DNA from: JAKQIM01 sp964633225
GTDB lineage: Bacteria > Chloroflexota > Anaerolineae > Anaerolineales > UBA4823
DNA length: 64,000 nt
Direction: 5' to 3'
Assembly (NCBI GenBank): GCA_964633225.1
Contig: CAZWFQ010000006.1
Span: 11,023-75,022, forward strand
Shown here: one piece after another, positions 33,966 through 44,800 of the stretch
Numbering within the stretch: position 1 is the stretch's first letter
How the letters are laid out: the number at the start of each line of letters is the position of its first letter
Made by a program: the position numbers and the translations under genes
The notes under the pieces: model-generated
What the model saw: only the letters and a program-made list of their open reading frames with translations
What the model was told of the DNA's origin: nothing
Database searches by the model: none

Positions 33966-34450
33966 AATGCCCCCTGTGGAGGAACAGCTTCCGCAGCCGG
34001 ATCAGCACGCAGATAATTCTTGATCCAGCGCCCCAGCAAGGGATAATGGAAGTCGCGCCCGGCCAGGGTCAAGATAGCGCCCAAAAAACCAGCCCCCATA
34101 TACAGGGCAAAAAAAACAAAAATCAATCCAATGACAACAAACTGCACCAGGAAGATCGCAACCGGGTAAGGTTCTTCAACATTAACAAAGGCCATCACGC
34201 CAACAGACAAAGCAAGGATCAGAACGCTCATTCCGCAAGTCAATAGCATACCAAAAACCACGCTCAGCAGTTGGTAAGCCAGGGCTTGCAAGGCGTGGAA
34301 AGCCACGAAGGAACTTCTTTTGCGCTGGGTGGTCCATAGCAAAGCCGGACCGAATACGCCAAATCCTAAGAACAGGATCGCAACATGGCCCAGGGCAGCC
34401 AGCATTCGTTCTTCTGACGTGGTCTGTGCAGCAGATGGAATGGGATGCAT
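33962..34450 (-). CDS. DUF4870-type membrane protein (copy 1)
   Basis: A 162-residue membrane protein, first gene of the operon. It has TSEERMLAALGHVAILFLGFG, FVAFHALQALAYQLLSVV and the end motif GRDFHYPLLGRWIKNYL. It carries a minus-strand TAAAAT box exactly 6 nt before its ATG, giving a predicted leaderless mRNA. The three paralogs share the motifs but differ in the loops, so the duplication is old. Confidence 0.8.
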   Translation of the reverse strand: MHPIPSAAQTTSEERMLAALGHVAILFLGFGVFGPALLWTTQRKRSSFVAFHALQALAYQLLSVVFGMLLTCGMSVLILALSVGVMAFVNVEEPYPVAIFLVQFVVIGLIFVFFALYMGAGFLGAILTLAGRDFHYPLLGRWIKNYLRADPAAEAVPPQGAL

Positions 34451-34456
34451 AAAAGT

Positions 34457-34462
34457 ATTTTA
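34457..34462 (-). promoter_or_regulatory. -10 box of DUF4870 operon, leaderless arrangement
   Basis: TAAAAT on the minus strand ends 6 nt before the ATG at 34450 (spacer ACTTTT). No ribosome-binding site fits in between. Confidence 0.5.
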
Positions 34463-34535
34463 CCTCGAAATGAACATGCCAAGCCAAGAAATACCCCCGG
34501 CAGGCAGATCATGCGCCCAACGCCCAATTCTCGGA

Positions 34536-34541
34536 TATAAT
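34536..34541 (+). promoter_or_regulatory. -10 box of the macroglobulin gene
   Basis: TATAAT 19 nt before the ATG at 34561, followed by an AAGGAG ribosome site at 34549-34554. No good -35 seen. Confidence 0.5.
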
Positions 34542-34560
34542 TTTATATAAGGAGCCTCTT

Positions 34561-37500
34561 ATGTCCACTCCGAAACGCACCTTCCATCTCATTTTTGCGC
34601 TTTTGATAATCCTCTCCCTGGCCTGTTCACTGCCCGGCCTGGGCGGCAGCACACCTGCCCCCAGGGGCGGACCAGGCACAGCCCTGGCCCCCACGGCCAT
34701 CCCCACCGCCACACCCCCACCCATGCCCCTGCCCCCAGCCCTGCTGGAGACGGACCCCCTGCCCGGCTCAGAACTGAGCCTGGATGGGGCGATCACCTTC
34801 TACTTCAACCAGGCCATGGATCACGCCTCGGTTGAGGGCGCCTTCAGCGGCAACCCCTTGCTCTCGGGCAGCTTCAACTGGCTGAGTGATGCAATCGTGG
34901 CCTTCAAACCAGATGCACCCTTGCCGCCTGCCAGCAGCGTGGCAATCAACATTGCGTCCACAGCCCAATCGCAGCGCGGCATGGCCATGCTGGCCCCGGT
35001 GCAGGTAGATTACAACACCGCCGGGTACCTGCAAGTGACCCAAACCCTGCCCTATGCCGACAGCGCAGAAGTTGACCCCACATCGGCCGTGGTCGCCACC
35101 TTCAACCGCCCCGTGGTAGACCTGGGCGCCGTGACCACAGCCCTGCCGGAGGGGTTCACCATCCAGCCCTCTGCCAGCGGGCGCGGCGAGTGGATCAATA
35201 CCAGCACTTTCATCTTTTACCCGCAGCCGGCCCTGGCTGGCAGCACCACCTACACCGTCCAGGTCAACCCGCTGCTCACCGGTGTGGGCGGCAGCCCGCT
35301 GGAATTTGCCACGGCCTGGTCCTTCACCACCTCTGCACCGCGCCTGGTGTCTGTTGAGCCGCTTGATGGCGCAACCAGCGCACCCATTGACACCGCCGTC
35401 AAGCTGACCTTCAACCAGGTAATGGACCCCGCCAGCGTAGAGGCCAATTTCAGCCTTGCAGCCCAAAACAGCCAGCCGGTTCCAGGGCAGTTTGCCTGGG
35501 ACGAATCCTTCTCCACCCTCACCTTCACGCCCACCGCCCTCTTGCAGCGTGGCAGCTTGTACCAGGTCACGCTAGGGGGCGGGGCGGCAGCCCTGGGCGG
35601 CACGCTCTTAGGTGGAGACCAGGGCAGTTCTTGGTACACGGTGCCAGAGCTGGCAGTGGTCGGCAGCAGCCCTGAGAACGGCGGGATATCCCGCACCTGG
35701 GAAGGCGTGCGCTTTTACGTCACATCCATCATCTCATCAGACGAGATCCTGCCGTATGTTACCGTCAACCCGGCCATCACCAACCTGTACGCGTCCATGG
35801 ACGCCAGCCAGATGCAGATCTACGTCAACGGCGACTTCTTGCCAGATACCGAATACACCGTCAGCCTCTTGCCAGAGCTGGCAGATCAATGGGGCGATGC
35901 CCTGGGCGAGGCCTATACCCTGCGCTTCAGCACCGCCACGCTCGAGCCCTCGCTGAGCTTCCCCTACGGCACCGATGCCAACTTCTTGACCACCCAAGAC
36001 AGCGGCGTGATAGCCTTGATGACCAACCTCGACCGCCTGCCCATGTCGGTCGGCACGCTCCCGCTGGCTGATTTCATCAATATGCTGGCTCCCAATGGCT
36101 ACGACCTGCGCCACGGCTACCAACCCGGCAATGCTCGTTTCTGGGAGTTCAAGCCCGAGCTGCCCCCCAACGTCAACCAGGCCGTCACCATCCCCCTCTC
36201 GCCAGAAGGCGGGCCCCTGTCGCCAGGCCTGTACCACGTGCGCTTTAACCTGGCGGGCAACAATTATTACGCCGGGCCGCTGCTGGTGGCCGTCAGCAAT
36301 TATCACACCACGCTCAAGCTCAGCGCCAACGAGGCTTTCGTCTGGGCAGTAGGGCTGCGCAGCAACACCCCTGCCTCTGGCCTGCCGGTCTCGATCTACG
36401 ATGAAGGCGGCGCCCTGGTGGCACAGGGCAGCACAGATGCCGAAGGCATCTTCCGCGCCGCCATCCCAACCCAGCCGAACCCCTATGCGATGGTGTACGC
36501 CGTCTTGGGGCAGCCCGGCAACGCCGACTTTGGCCTGGCCGTCTCCACCTGGAGCGAGGCCATCGGCCCCTGGGAGTTTGACCTGCCCAGCGGCGGCCAT
36601 TTGCCCGCCACGCAGGCCTATGTGTACACCGACCGGCCCATCTACCGCCCCGGGCAGACGGTGTACTTCCGGGCGGTAGTGCGCCAGGCCTACAACGGCC
36701 GCTACAGCCTGCCAGACCTGGCCAGCTACCCGCTGGTGTTGAACGACAGCTACGACCAGGTCTTGGCAACTTATGACCTGCCGCTCTCGGCATTTGGCAG
36801 CGGCTACGGCCAATACACCCTACCGGAAGATGCCCAGCCCGGCAGTTACCGCCTGGTGAACAATGCCGACAGTGTCTGGCTGGAATTCCAGGTGGCAGAT
36901 TACCGCAAACCAGAGATCAACATCGGGGTCTACTTCCAGGCCAACGAGATCATGAGCGGGCAGAGCCTGCTAGCAAACATCAATGCGCGTTACTTCTTCG
37001 ATGCCCCCGCCTCGAACGTCGCCGTGCATTGGGCGCTCTACGAAAAACCGGCCGATTTCCGCATTCCGGGCGGCTACACCGTGGGTCCCTACGATGCCGA
37101 TTGGTTGCAGCTCTATGCGTACCCATTTGGCGATGAACTCTTGGGAAAGTTAGCGATAGAGGGCGATACACGCACCGACGCCAACGGCCTGTTGACCCTG
37201 GAACTACCCACCGCCCAGCAGACCAGCCGCCGCCAATACACGTTAGAAGTGACCATCACCGACGAAAGCGGCCTGCCCGTCAGTGGGCGCACCGCGGCGT
37301 ACACCAATCCGTCCGATATCTACCTGGGCATCCGTCCAGATGCCTGGTCGGGCCAGGCCGGGCAGCCCCTTGGCTACGAAGTGTTGGCAGTAGACTGGGA
37401 AGGCGACCCCGCCCCCGACCGCCCGCTGACCGGCATCTTCCAGCAAGTCACCTGGGTGCAAAAAGAGGCGCCTGACCCCAGTATGAGCATCCTGCCCGAG

Positions 37501-40458
37501 TTTGAGGCGGTTTACACCGCGGTGGCCAGCACCGATTTTGCCAGCGGCGCAGACGGCAAAGCGCGTCTAGCTTTCACCCCGCCCAACCCTGGCACCTACC
37601 TGCTCAGCGTTCAGAACGCCAACACCACCTCCCAGGTTCTGGTCTGGGTCAGCGGAACCGGAGCAGTAGCCTGGCCCAACCTGCCCAACCAACGCCTGCA
37701 CCTGACGGCCAACCTGGAGAATTACCAGCCAGGGGATACGGCACAGATCTTCATCCCCAATCCCTTCAACGCCCCGGCCCTGGCACTGGTGACCTTGGAA
37801 CGCAGCACCGTGATGCATTACCAGGTGGAGACCATCCAACCGGGCGGCAGCAGCCTATCCTTCGACCTGGGCGATGCGGAGGCCCCCAATGTATATGCTG
37901 CCGTGACCCTGCTCGGCCAGGATGCAGAGGGCCGGGCCGACTTCCGCCAGGGCTATCTTAACCTGATGGTGACACCGCTTCAGCAAACCCTCAACGTGGC
38001 CCTCACCAGCCAGCCCGAACGTGCTGGCCCTGGCGAGAACGTTTCATTTAATATCCTCGTTACCGACGCAGCCGGCAGCCCCGTGCAGGGCGAGTTCTCC
38101 CTCTCGGTGGTAGACCTGGCTGTGCTGGCCCTGGCTGGCCCCAACGCGCCGGATATCTTGACTGCCTTCTACGGCCAACAGCCAATTGGGGTGCGCACGG
38201 GGCTTTCGCTGGCGGTATCGGGCCAACGCTTACGCTATATGGCGGGCGGCATGGGTGGGGGCGGCGGCATGGAAACCGGCCCCCTGGTGCGTGAAAACTT
38301 CCCCGACACAGCCTACTGGAACGCCCAGGTGCTTACCGATGCCAACGGGCAGGCCACCATCAGCCTGGAGCTGCCCGACAGCCTGACCACCTGGCAGGTG
38401 CTGCTGCGCGGCCTGACCACCGACTTGCGCGTGGGCGAGGCATCGCTGCAACTGGTCACCAGCAAAGAGCTGCTGCTGCGCCCGGTGGCGCCGCGCTTCT
38501 TGGTCGCCGGCGACCATGCCCTGCTGGCCGCGGTGGTGCAAAACAACACCCGCACTGACTTGCAAGTGGATGTGATGCTGCAAGCGGGCGGCTTTGACCT
38601 GGATGACATCAACAGCCTGACCCAGCGCGTAAGCGTGCCCGCCGGCGGGCGAACGCGGGTGGAATGGTGGGGCACGGCCCAGGATGTGGGCAGCGCCGAC
38701 CTGACCTTCTGGGCCGAATCTGGCGATTATCAAGACGCCGTCCGCCTGGCAGGCGGGGCGCTGCCGGTGCTGCGCTATGCCACGCCGCAGACCTTTGCCA
38801 CTTCAGGCGTGATGGATGAGCCCGGTGAGCAGTTGGAATTGGTCAGCCTGCCGGTCACCTTCGACCCCAACGCCGGCGACCTGCGCATTGAGCTGGCCCC
38901 CTCTCTGGCAGCGGGGATGCTGGATGGGTTAGCCGCGCTGGAGGAAACCCACTGCGAGTGCACCGAAGAGATCCTCTCGCGCTTCTTGCCCAACCTGGAA
39001 ACCTACCGCATCTTGCAGTCCTTTGGCATCGAATCGCCTGACCTGCAAGCGCGCCTGGAACGCACCCTGCGCACCGGCCTGGATCAACTGCTGGCGCAGC
39101 AAAATCCAGATGGCGGTTGGAGCTGGGCGCCGCTGGCGACCGACGTGCTGGTCAGCGCGAATTCCGATCCCTACCTGACGGCCTACATGCTCTTTGGCCT
39201 GACACGCACGGCCCAGGCTGGGGTAAGCTTCTCGCCAGAGGTCATGCAGCGCGGGGTGGAATTCCTCACTGCCGCATCTACTGCTCCCGACCAGGTCACA
39301 GACCCCAGCGCGCTGGACAGGTTAGCCTTCCAATATTTTGCGCTCGGGCGCGCCGGCGCGGCCAACCCCTCTGCCGCAGGCCAGCTCTACGAGCGCCGCA
39401 GCGAGCTCAGCCCCTGGGCACAGGCTTTCCTGGCCTTGCTGCTCGAGGATATTGAATCCGGCAGCCAGCAAGCCGACACCCTGCTGACCGATCTGCAGGC
39501 CACCGCCCTGCGCTCAGCCACCGGTGCCCATTGGGAAACCTCAGCCGGGCATTGGCAGAACTGGCACACCCCGCTTTCCGGATCAGCAGTCGTCATCTAT
39601 GCCCTGGCGCAGCGCCAACCGGCAGCCGCGCTGCTGCCCGAAGCGGTTAACTACCTCATGTCCAACCGCAATCCGAACGGCGGCTGGGGCTCATCCTTTG
39701 AATCGGCCTGGACCCTGCTGGCCCTGGCCGAGGTGATGCGCGGCACCGGCGAGCTAAGCGGTTATTTTGGCTTCAGTGCCACGCTCAACGGCATCCAGGT
39801 TGCCAGCGGGCAAGCCGGCGGCGAAACCCAATTGAACCCAATCATCACCCTCGTCCCGGTCACTGGCCTGCATCCCAATGATCCCAACGCCCTGGCCATC
39901 CAGCGCGACCCCGGCAGCGGGCGGCTCTACTACAACGCCGCCCTCACGGTTTATCGCCCGGTGGAGACGATCACCCCGCTCAACCGCGGCTTGCAGGTCT
40001 GGCGCAGCTACTACGCCGCCGGAGATGACCCGCTCACTGCCGATCCCATTAGTTCGGCCCAGGCCGGCCAGGCCGTCACCGTGCGCCTGACCCTGGTCTT
40101 GCCCAACCAGGCCTACAACCTGCAGGTGGAAGATTACATCCCCGCCGGAGCCGAGATCCTGAACACGCGCCTGAACACCGTCCAGGTGGGCGAATACGGC
40201 GTGCCCGGCCCGCTCTACGATCCAGGCAACCCGTTTGGGCGGGGCTGGGGCTGGTGGATGTTCAGCCCGGCGCGCATCTACGACAATCACATCGCCTGGT
40301 CGGCCAGTTACCTGCCCGCTGGCACCTACGAGCTGACCTACACCCTGGTGCTGCTGCACCCCGGCGAGTACCATGTGCTGCCAGTGCAAGCCTGGATGGC
40401 CTACTTCCCCGAAGTACAAGGCGCCAGTGCCGGCGCTACGTTTGAGGTCAAGCCTTAG
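34561..40458 (+). CDS. Alpha-2-macroglobulin-family lipoprotein with altered thioester motif
   Basis: A 1965-residue surface lipoprotein (lipobox LSLAC, Cys22). Several Ig-like (Big_5 type) domains at residues ~65-460 are followed by macroglobulin-type beta domains (YVYTDRPIYRPGQTVYFRAVVR near 690) and a bait-like Gly/Met-rich loop (MAGGMGGGGGMETG near 1225). The A2M family core (NFPDTAYWNAQVLTDANGQA) comes next, then the alpha-helical thioester-type domain and a C-terminal domain rich in aromatics. The usual CxEQ thioester motif is replaced: Cys1467-Thr-Glu-Glu1470. Without the Gln the thioester should not form, so it may trap proteases by bait alone. Neighbouring peptidases support a role in protease control or nutrition. 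Confidence 0.9.
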   Translation: MSTPKRTFHLIFALLIILSLACSLPGLGGSTPAPRGGPGTALAPTAIPTATPPPMPLPPALLETDPLPGSELSLDGAITFYFNQAMDHASVEGAFSGNPLLSGSFNWLSDAIVAFKPDAPLPPASSVAINIASTAQSQRGMAMLAPVQVDYNTAGYLQVTQTLPYADSAEVDPTSAVVATFNRPVVDLGAVTTALPEGFTIQPSASGRGEWINTSTFIFYPQPALAGSTTYTVQVNPLLTGVGGSPLEFATAWSFTTSAPRLVSVEPLDGATSAPIDTAVKLTFNQVMDPASVEANFSLAAQNSQPVPGQFAWDESFSTLTFTPTALLQRGSLYQVTLGGGAAALGGTLLGGDQGSSWYTVPELAVVGSSPENGGISRTWEGVRFYVTSIISSDEILPYVTVNPAITNLYASMDASQMQIYVNGDFLPDTEYTVSLLPELADQWGDALGEAYTLRFSTATLEPSLSFPYGTDANFLTTQDSGVIALMTNLDRLPMSVGTLPLADFINMLAPNGYDLRHGYQPGNARFWEFKPELPPNVNQAVTIPLSPEGGPLSPGLYHVRFNLAGNNYYAGPLLVAVSNYHTTLKLSANEAFVWAVGLRSNTPASGLPVSIYDEGGALVAQGSTDAEGIFRAAIPTQPNPYAMVYAVLGQPGNADFGLAVSTWSEAIGPWEFDLPSGGHLPATQAYVYTDRPIYRPGQTVYFRAVVRQAYNGRYSLPDLASYPLVLNDSYDQVLATYDLPLSAFGSGYGQYTLPEDAQPGSYRLVNNADSVWLEFQVADYRKPEINIGVYFQANEIMSGQSLLANINARYFFDAPASNVAVHWALYEKPADFRIPGGYTVGPYDADWLQLYAYPFGDELLGKLAIEGDTRTDANGLLTLELPTAQQTSRRQYTLEVTITDESGLPVSGRTAAYTNPSDIYLGIRPDAWSGQAGQPLGYEVLAVDWEGDPAPDRPLTGIFQQVTWVQKEAPDPSMSILPEFEAVYTAVASTDFASGADGKARLAFTPPNPGTYLLSVQNANTTSQVLVWVSGTGAVAWPNLPNQRLHLTANLENYQPGDTAQIFIPNPFNAPALALVTLERSTVMHYQVETIQPGGSSLSFDLGDAEAPNVYAAVTLLGQDAEGRADFRQGYLNLMVTPLQQTLNVALTSQPERAGPGENVSFNILVTDAAGSPVQGEFSLSVVDLAVLALAGPNAPDILTAFYGQQPIGVRTGLSLAVSGQRLRYMAGGMGGGGGMETGPLVRENFPDTAYWNAQVLTDANGQATISLELPDSLTTWQVLLRGLTTDLRVGEASLQLVTSKELLLRPVAPRFLVAGDHALLAAVVQNNTRTDLQVDVMLQAGGFDLDDINSLTQRVSVPAGGRTRVEWWGTAQDVGSADLTFWAESGDYQDAVRLAGGALPVLRYATPQTFATSGVMDEPGEQLELVSLPVTFDPNAGDLRIELAPSLAAGMLDGLAALEETHCECTEEILSRFLPNLETYRILQSFGIESPDLQARLERTLRTGLDQLLAQQNPDGGWSWAPLATDVLVSANSDPYLTAYMLFGLTRTAQAGVSFSPEVMQRGVEFLTAASTAPDQVTDPSALDRLAFQYFALGRAGAANPSAAGQLYERRSELSPWAQAFLALLLEDIESGSQQADTLLTDLQATALRSATGAHWETSAGHWQNWHTPLSGSAVVIYALAQRQPAAALLPEAVNYLMSNRNPNGGWGSSFESAWTLLALAEVMRGTGELSGYFGFSATLNGIQVASGQAGGETQLNPIITLVPVTGLHPNDPNALAIQRDPGSGRLYYNAALTVYRPVETITPLNRGLQVWRSYYAAGDDPLTADPISSAQAGQAVTVRLTLVLPNQAYNLQVEDYIPAGAEILNTRLNTVQVGEYGVPGPLYDPGNPFGRGWGWWMFSPARIYDNHIAWSASYLPAGTYELTYTLVLLHPGEYHVLPVQAWMAYFPEVQGASAGATFEVKP

Positions 40459-40464
40459 CATAGT

Positions 40465-41630
40465 ATGAATCCTGATCCTCCCTCCTCCACCTGGGCCCAG
40501 AAGGCCCTGGCGCACGCCCGCCACCTGGCGCGCACACCGCGCGGCTCAGCCACCCGGTCCGAGGCCCAGGCGGCAGCCTACGTGCACCAGCAGCTCGAAA
40601 AGCTGGGGGTCAAAGACCTGCACGTACAGCCCTTCCATGGCTTACGCTCACTGTGGCTCTTCATGGCACAGGCTTACGGCCTGGCCCTGGTGGGGCATGC
40701 CGCCTTTTGGCTGCTGCGCCAGCCTTTTGGCCGCCTGGCGGCCCTGCTGGTGATGGCAGCGGCCTTTGGGTTGAGCAGCGTGATGCTGTGGCGCAAGTTC
40801 ACCTTCCAGGATTACCCCTTGCGCAGCATCTTACCCCATGGCCCCAGCCAGAATGTGATCGCCACCCTCCCGCCGCGCGGCGAAGTCAAACAGCGTCTGG
40901 TGCTGGTGGCACACCTAGACAGCCACCGGGCAGTCTTCTGGTTCGCCCACGATTGGCTGGTGGCTGTCTTTGCCATCAGCGAACCCTTTGCCATTTACGG
41001 GGTCTTGGCCGCACCGCTGTGCTACCTGGCAGCCTCCGTCACCGGCTGGGCTATCTTCGGCTGGCTGGGGGCCTTCCTGGCATTGGTGCACTTTGCCACC
41101 TGGTTCACCGGCGTCACCGCCGACCTTGGCCCTTATTCGCCAGGCGCCAACGATAACGCCAGCGCTGTGGGCACCGTCTTGAGCCTGGCAGAACGCCTGC
41201 GCCAGGAGCCGCTCGAGAACACCGAAGTCTGGCTGGCACTGACCGGCTGCGAAGAGACCGGCTGCGACGGCATGCGGACCTTCTTGCAGGCTTATGGCGA
41301 GCAGTTATCAGACGCCCTGGTGCTGGATTTCGAGCTGGTGGGCATTGGCGAGCAGCTCATCTACTTGCACGATGAGGGGGTGGTGCGGCGGCGCAGCATT
41401 GCGCCTGCTGTGGAGCAGTTGGTACAGGCGGCAGGGCAGCCGTTTGGGCTGCGCCCAGCCAGCACCCTCACCACCGGCGCCTTCACCGAGGCGGGCACAG
41501 CCTGGGAGCACGGCTTCAAAGCTGTTTGCCTGCTGATGCAGCGTAAAGGATCCGGCTTAATGCCCCAATGGCACCGCCTGACCGACACTGGCGAGCGCCT
41601 GGAAGAGCCTGCCCTGCGCCGCGTGCATGA
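40465..41630 (+). CDS. M28-family zinc aminopeptidase-like membrane protein (3' end in gap)
   Basis: At least 388 residues of an M28 peptidase with several membrane helices (about 60-110 and 165-220) inserted before the catalytic part. The zinc ligands are visible: His/Asp in VAHLDSHR, Asp in SPGANDNASAVGT, Glu in CEETGCDG (catalytic pair), and FELVGIG and WHRLTD later. The protein is probably membrane-bound, with the site outside or at the membrane face. It starts 6 nt after the macroglobulin stop, so the two are cotranscribed. The last few dozen residues are lost in a gap. Confidence 0.85.
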
Positions 41631-41730
41631 NNNNNNNNNNNNNNNNNNNNNNNNNNNNNNNNNNNNNNNNNNNNNNNNNNNNNNNNNNNNNNNNNNNNNN
41701 NNNNNNNNNNNNNNNNNNNNNNNNNNNNNN
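41631..41730. other. Assembly gap of 100 N
   Basis: Exactly 100 N. It removes the C-terminal end of the M28 peptidase. The 136 bases after it contain no recognisable part of that gene but hold the promoter region of the subtilase. Confidence 0.99.
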
Positions 41731-41866
41731 GCCCTGCGTAGGTTAATGCCATGCTACCCAAAACCAATTTTTCATAGTATGATTTACTTGTTTCCTGCTC
41801 CATTCTAGGAGCCATTTCATTTAACCCCAACCCTGGGGCATATATCCCTATCCTGGAGGATAAAGC

Positions 41867-44800
41867 ATGTTCAAACGAATTCGCAATGTGGTAAACCTGC
41901 TGGTTGTTCTCGCCATGCTGTTTACCATGACTGCTGCGATCCCCGCGGCAGCCGCACCTGCGGAAAACAGCACCCCCGCAGCCAGCATCCCCGGCGCTTC
42001 CGGCGCTGAAACTTCGCACCGTTTGATCGTTGAATTGAATTCCCCCCCCCTGGTAGTTTGGGCCCAGACCAACATGGTTGCCCTGCAGACCAACGGCAAG
42101 TTGGACAGCAGCAACCCTGAAGCCCAACTATACCTGGATCAACTGGAAGCCGAGCAAGAGGCTTTCATCACAGATATGCAATCTATCTTACCGGACGCTC
42201 AGGTAGACTACTTTATCGATGAATTCGGCGCCCAGGTAGACCTGAGCTACCAGGTTGTGTTCAACGGCCTGGCAATTGACCCCGGCATGGACACCAAGAC
42301 TGCCGAGCGCCTCTTAAGCGCCCTGCCCAACGTCAAGGCAGTCTATCCCGACTATGCCCACCAGCCCGACCTGTATGCCAGCGTCCCGCTGATCAATGCC
42401 CCCGTGATGTACGAAAGCCCTGAGATCGGCGGTATCGAATATGCTGGCGCGGGCGTCAAAGTGGCATCCATGGACGGCGGCGCCCATCACGCAGCCGAGA
42501 TGTTCGATGGCACCGGCTACAGCTACCCGGCCGACTTCCCCCCCAACGGCCTGGGCATGATCGAGAATAACAACGGCAAGATCATCGCCTCGCGCGTCTA
42601 CTTCCGCTCTTGGGATCCACCCATTCCTGAAGATGCCAACCCCTGGCCCGGCCCTGGCGCCACATCGCACGGCACGCACACTTCCAGCACCGCCGCCGGC
42701 AATGAGGTCATCGCCGAGTACGGCGGCATCACCACCACCCTGTCGGGCGTTGCCCCGGCGGCCTGGGTGATGAGCTACCGCGTCTTCTATAACAGCGTCA
42801 ACGGCATCGGCTCTTTCTACTCGGCTGAAGGCATCGCCGCGTTGGAAGACATCGCCATGGACGGCGCCGATGTGCTCAACAACTCCTGGGGCGGCGGCCC
42901 CACCAGCGTCGGCGGCGAGTTCGATCCCCTCGACCAGGCCCTGATCAACGCCGCCAATTCCGGCGTCTTCGTCACCATGTCCAACGGCAACGCTGGCCCT
43001 GGTTACGGCACCGGTGACCACCCCTCGTCTGAGTACATCAACGTGGCTGCCAGCACCACCGACGGCACCTATGCCGCAGGAGCGTTCAGCGTCACCGCAC
43101 CCGAGCCGATCACCGACACCCTGCAGGATATGGCTTACGCTACCGCCGCCTTTGGCGCTCCCCTGCCTGTTGGCGAGGTCATCACCTACTCCTTCGTCAC
43201 AGCCGAATCCGTTGCCCCTGCCAATGTACTGGGGTGTGACCCATTCCCGGCTGACTCGCTGACTGGCAAGGCGGTTTTGATCAGCCGCGGTATCTGTAAT
43301 TTTAGCCTGAAGGTCTTCAACGCTCAGCAAGCTGGCGCATCCTTCGCAGTCGTCTACAACAATGCTGCCGGCGGCGATGCCCTGATCAACATGTCCTCCG
43401 GCGGCCACCCGGTGACCATCTCATCCATCTTCATCGGCTACACCGATGGTATGGGCATGGTGGATTGGTACAACACCTACCTTGACGCTTCGGTTGCCAC
43501 CCTGGATACGGTTGCCGTTCAGGTCGGCAATACCCCCGACTTCATTGCCAGCTTCAGCAGCCGCGGCCCGGGTGCGGGCAACGTGCTCAAACCCGATATC
43601 ACCGCCCCTGGCGTCAACATCCTGGCCCAGGGTTACGGCGAAGTCCCCGGTGAAGATCCTCACCTGGGCTACGGCCAGGCCTCGGGCACCTCGATGGCAG
43701 CCCCGCATGTTACCGGTGCCGCCGCCCTGCTCCGCCAGGTGCACCCCGATTGGTCGAATGCTTACATCAAGTCGGCCCTGATGTCCACCTCCAAGTACAT
43801 CGGTGTCTGGATCGATGACATAATAAATCACGACCCTCATGCTCAACCGCTAGACATGGGCGCCGGGCGTCTCGACCTGACCAACGCCGCTGACCCGGGC
43901 GTGATCCTCGATCCGCCCAGCCTGAGCTTTGGCGAAATTGTCACCGGCACCGTGCAGACCATCACCGTCAACGTCACCAGCGTGGCAGAGACGACCCAGG
44001 TCTACACCCTGGGCGCTGAACTGGTTGCCGGCTATTTCCCCACCCCCACCGTCGACGCCCTGCCCGCTATCAGCTTCGATGTCGCCAGCCTCAGCCTCGA
44101 GCCCGGTGCCACCGCCAGCTTCGTGGTCAGCTTTGACCCCAGCCAGGGCTTCATCGGCGACAACCAGGGGCATGTCACCCTGACCAGCGCCGACTACTTC
44201 GCCCACATGCCCGCCTGGGCCCGCGTGACGCCTGAGCCCTTCGGCGGCGTGCTGGTGATCGACAGTGACTTCAGCTCCTTGACGAGTTATCCAGATTACA
44301 CAGCTTACTACACCTCCGCCCTCGACAACCTGGGCATCAGCTACGATGTTTGGGATGCCGACGCGCACTTCGCCAATCCCACCACCATCCCCGATGCCGC
44401 CTCGTTGGCAGCCTACGATGCAGTGATCTTCTTCACCGGCGATCACTATGAGCCCAATGGCACCTACACTGTTGCCACCCCCCTGACCGCCCTGGATATG
44501 AACATCCTGACCGAGTACGCCAACCGCGGCGGTGTGGTCATCGCCATGGGCCAGGATATGGCGGCTGTGTTAGCCTCCGATGTCTATGACGAAGGCACGC
44601 TCTTCTACAATTTCGTATTGGGCGGCAACTGGCTGCAAGACAGCCTCACAGGTTACGATCTGCCTTCAGCCCTCGCCGTGGCTTCTCCTGACGCCCCGGC
44701 AGCCCTGCAAGGCGCCACCCTGGACCTGAGCGGCCCAGCCTGGTCAACCACCCAACTGCTGGGCACCCAGGAAATCACGCCAGTCGCTACCGCCAACTGG

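Noticed and set aside
41731..41808. C-terminal tail of the M28 peptidase after the gap
   Set aside because: The translated stretch does not resemble an M28 end, and the frame across an N gap of unknown size is arbitrary.
42314..43408. 364-codon minus-strand frame within the subtilase gene
   Set aside because: Shadow of the subtilase codons; composition low-complexity Gly/Val/Asp.
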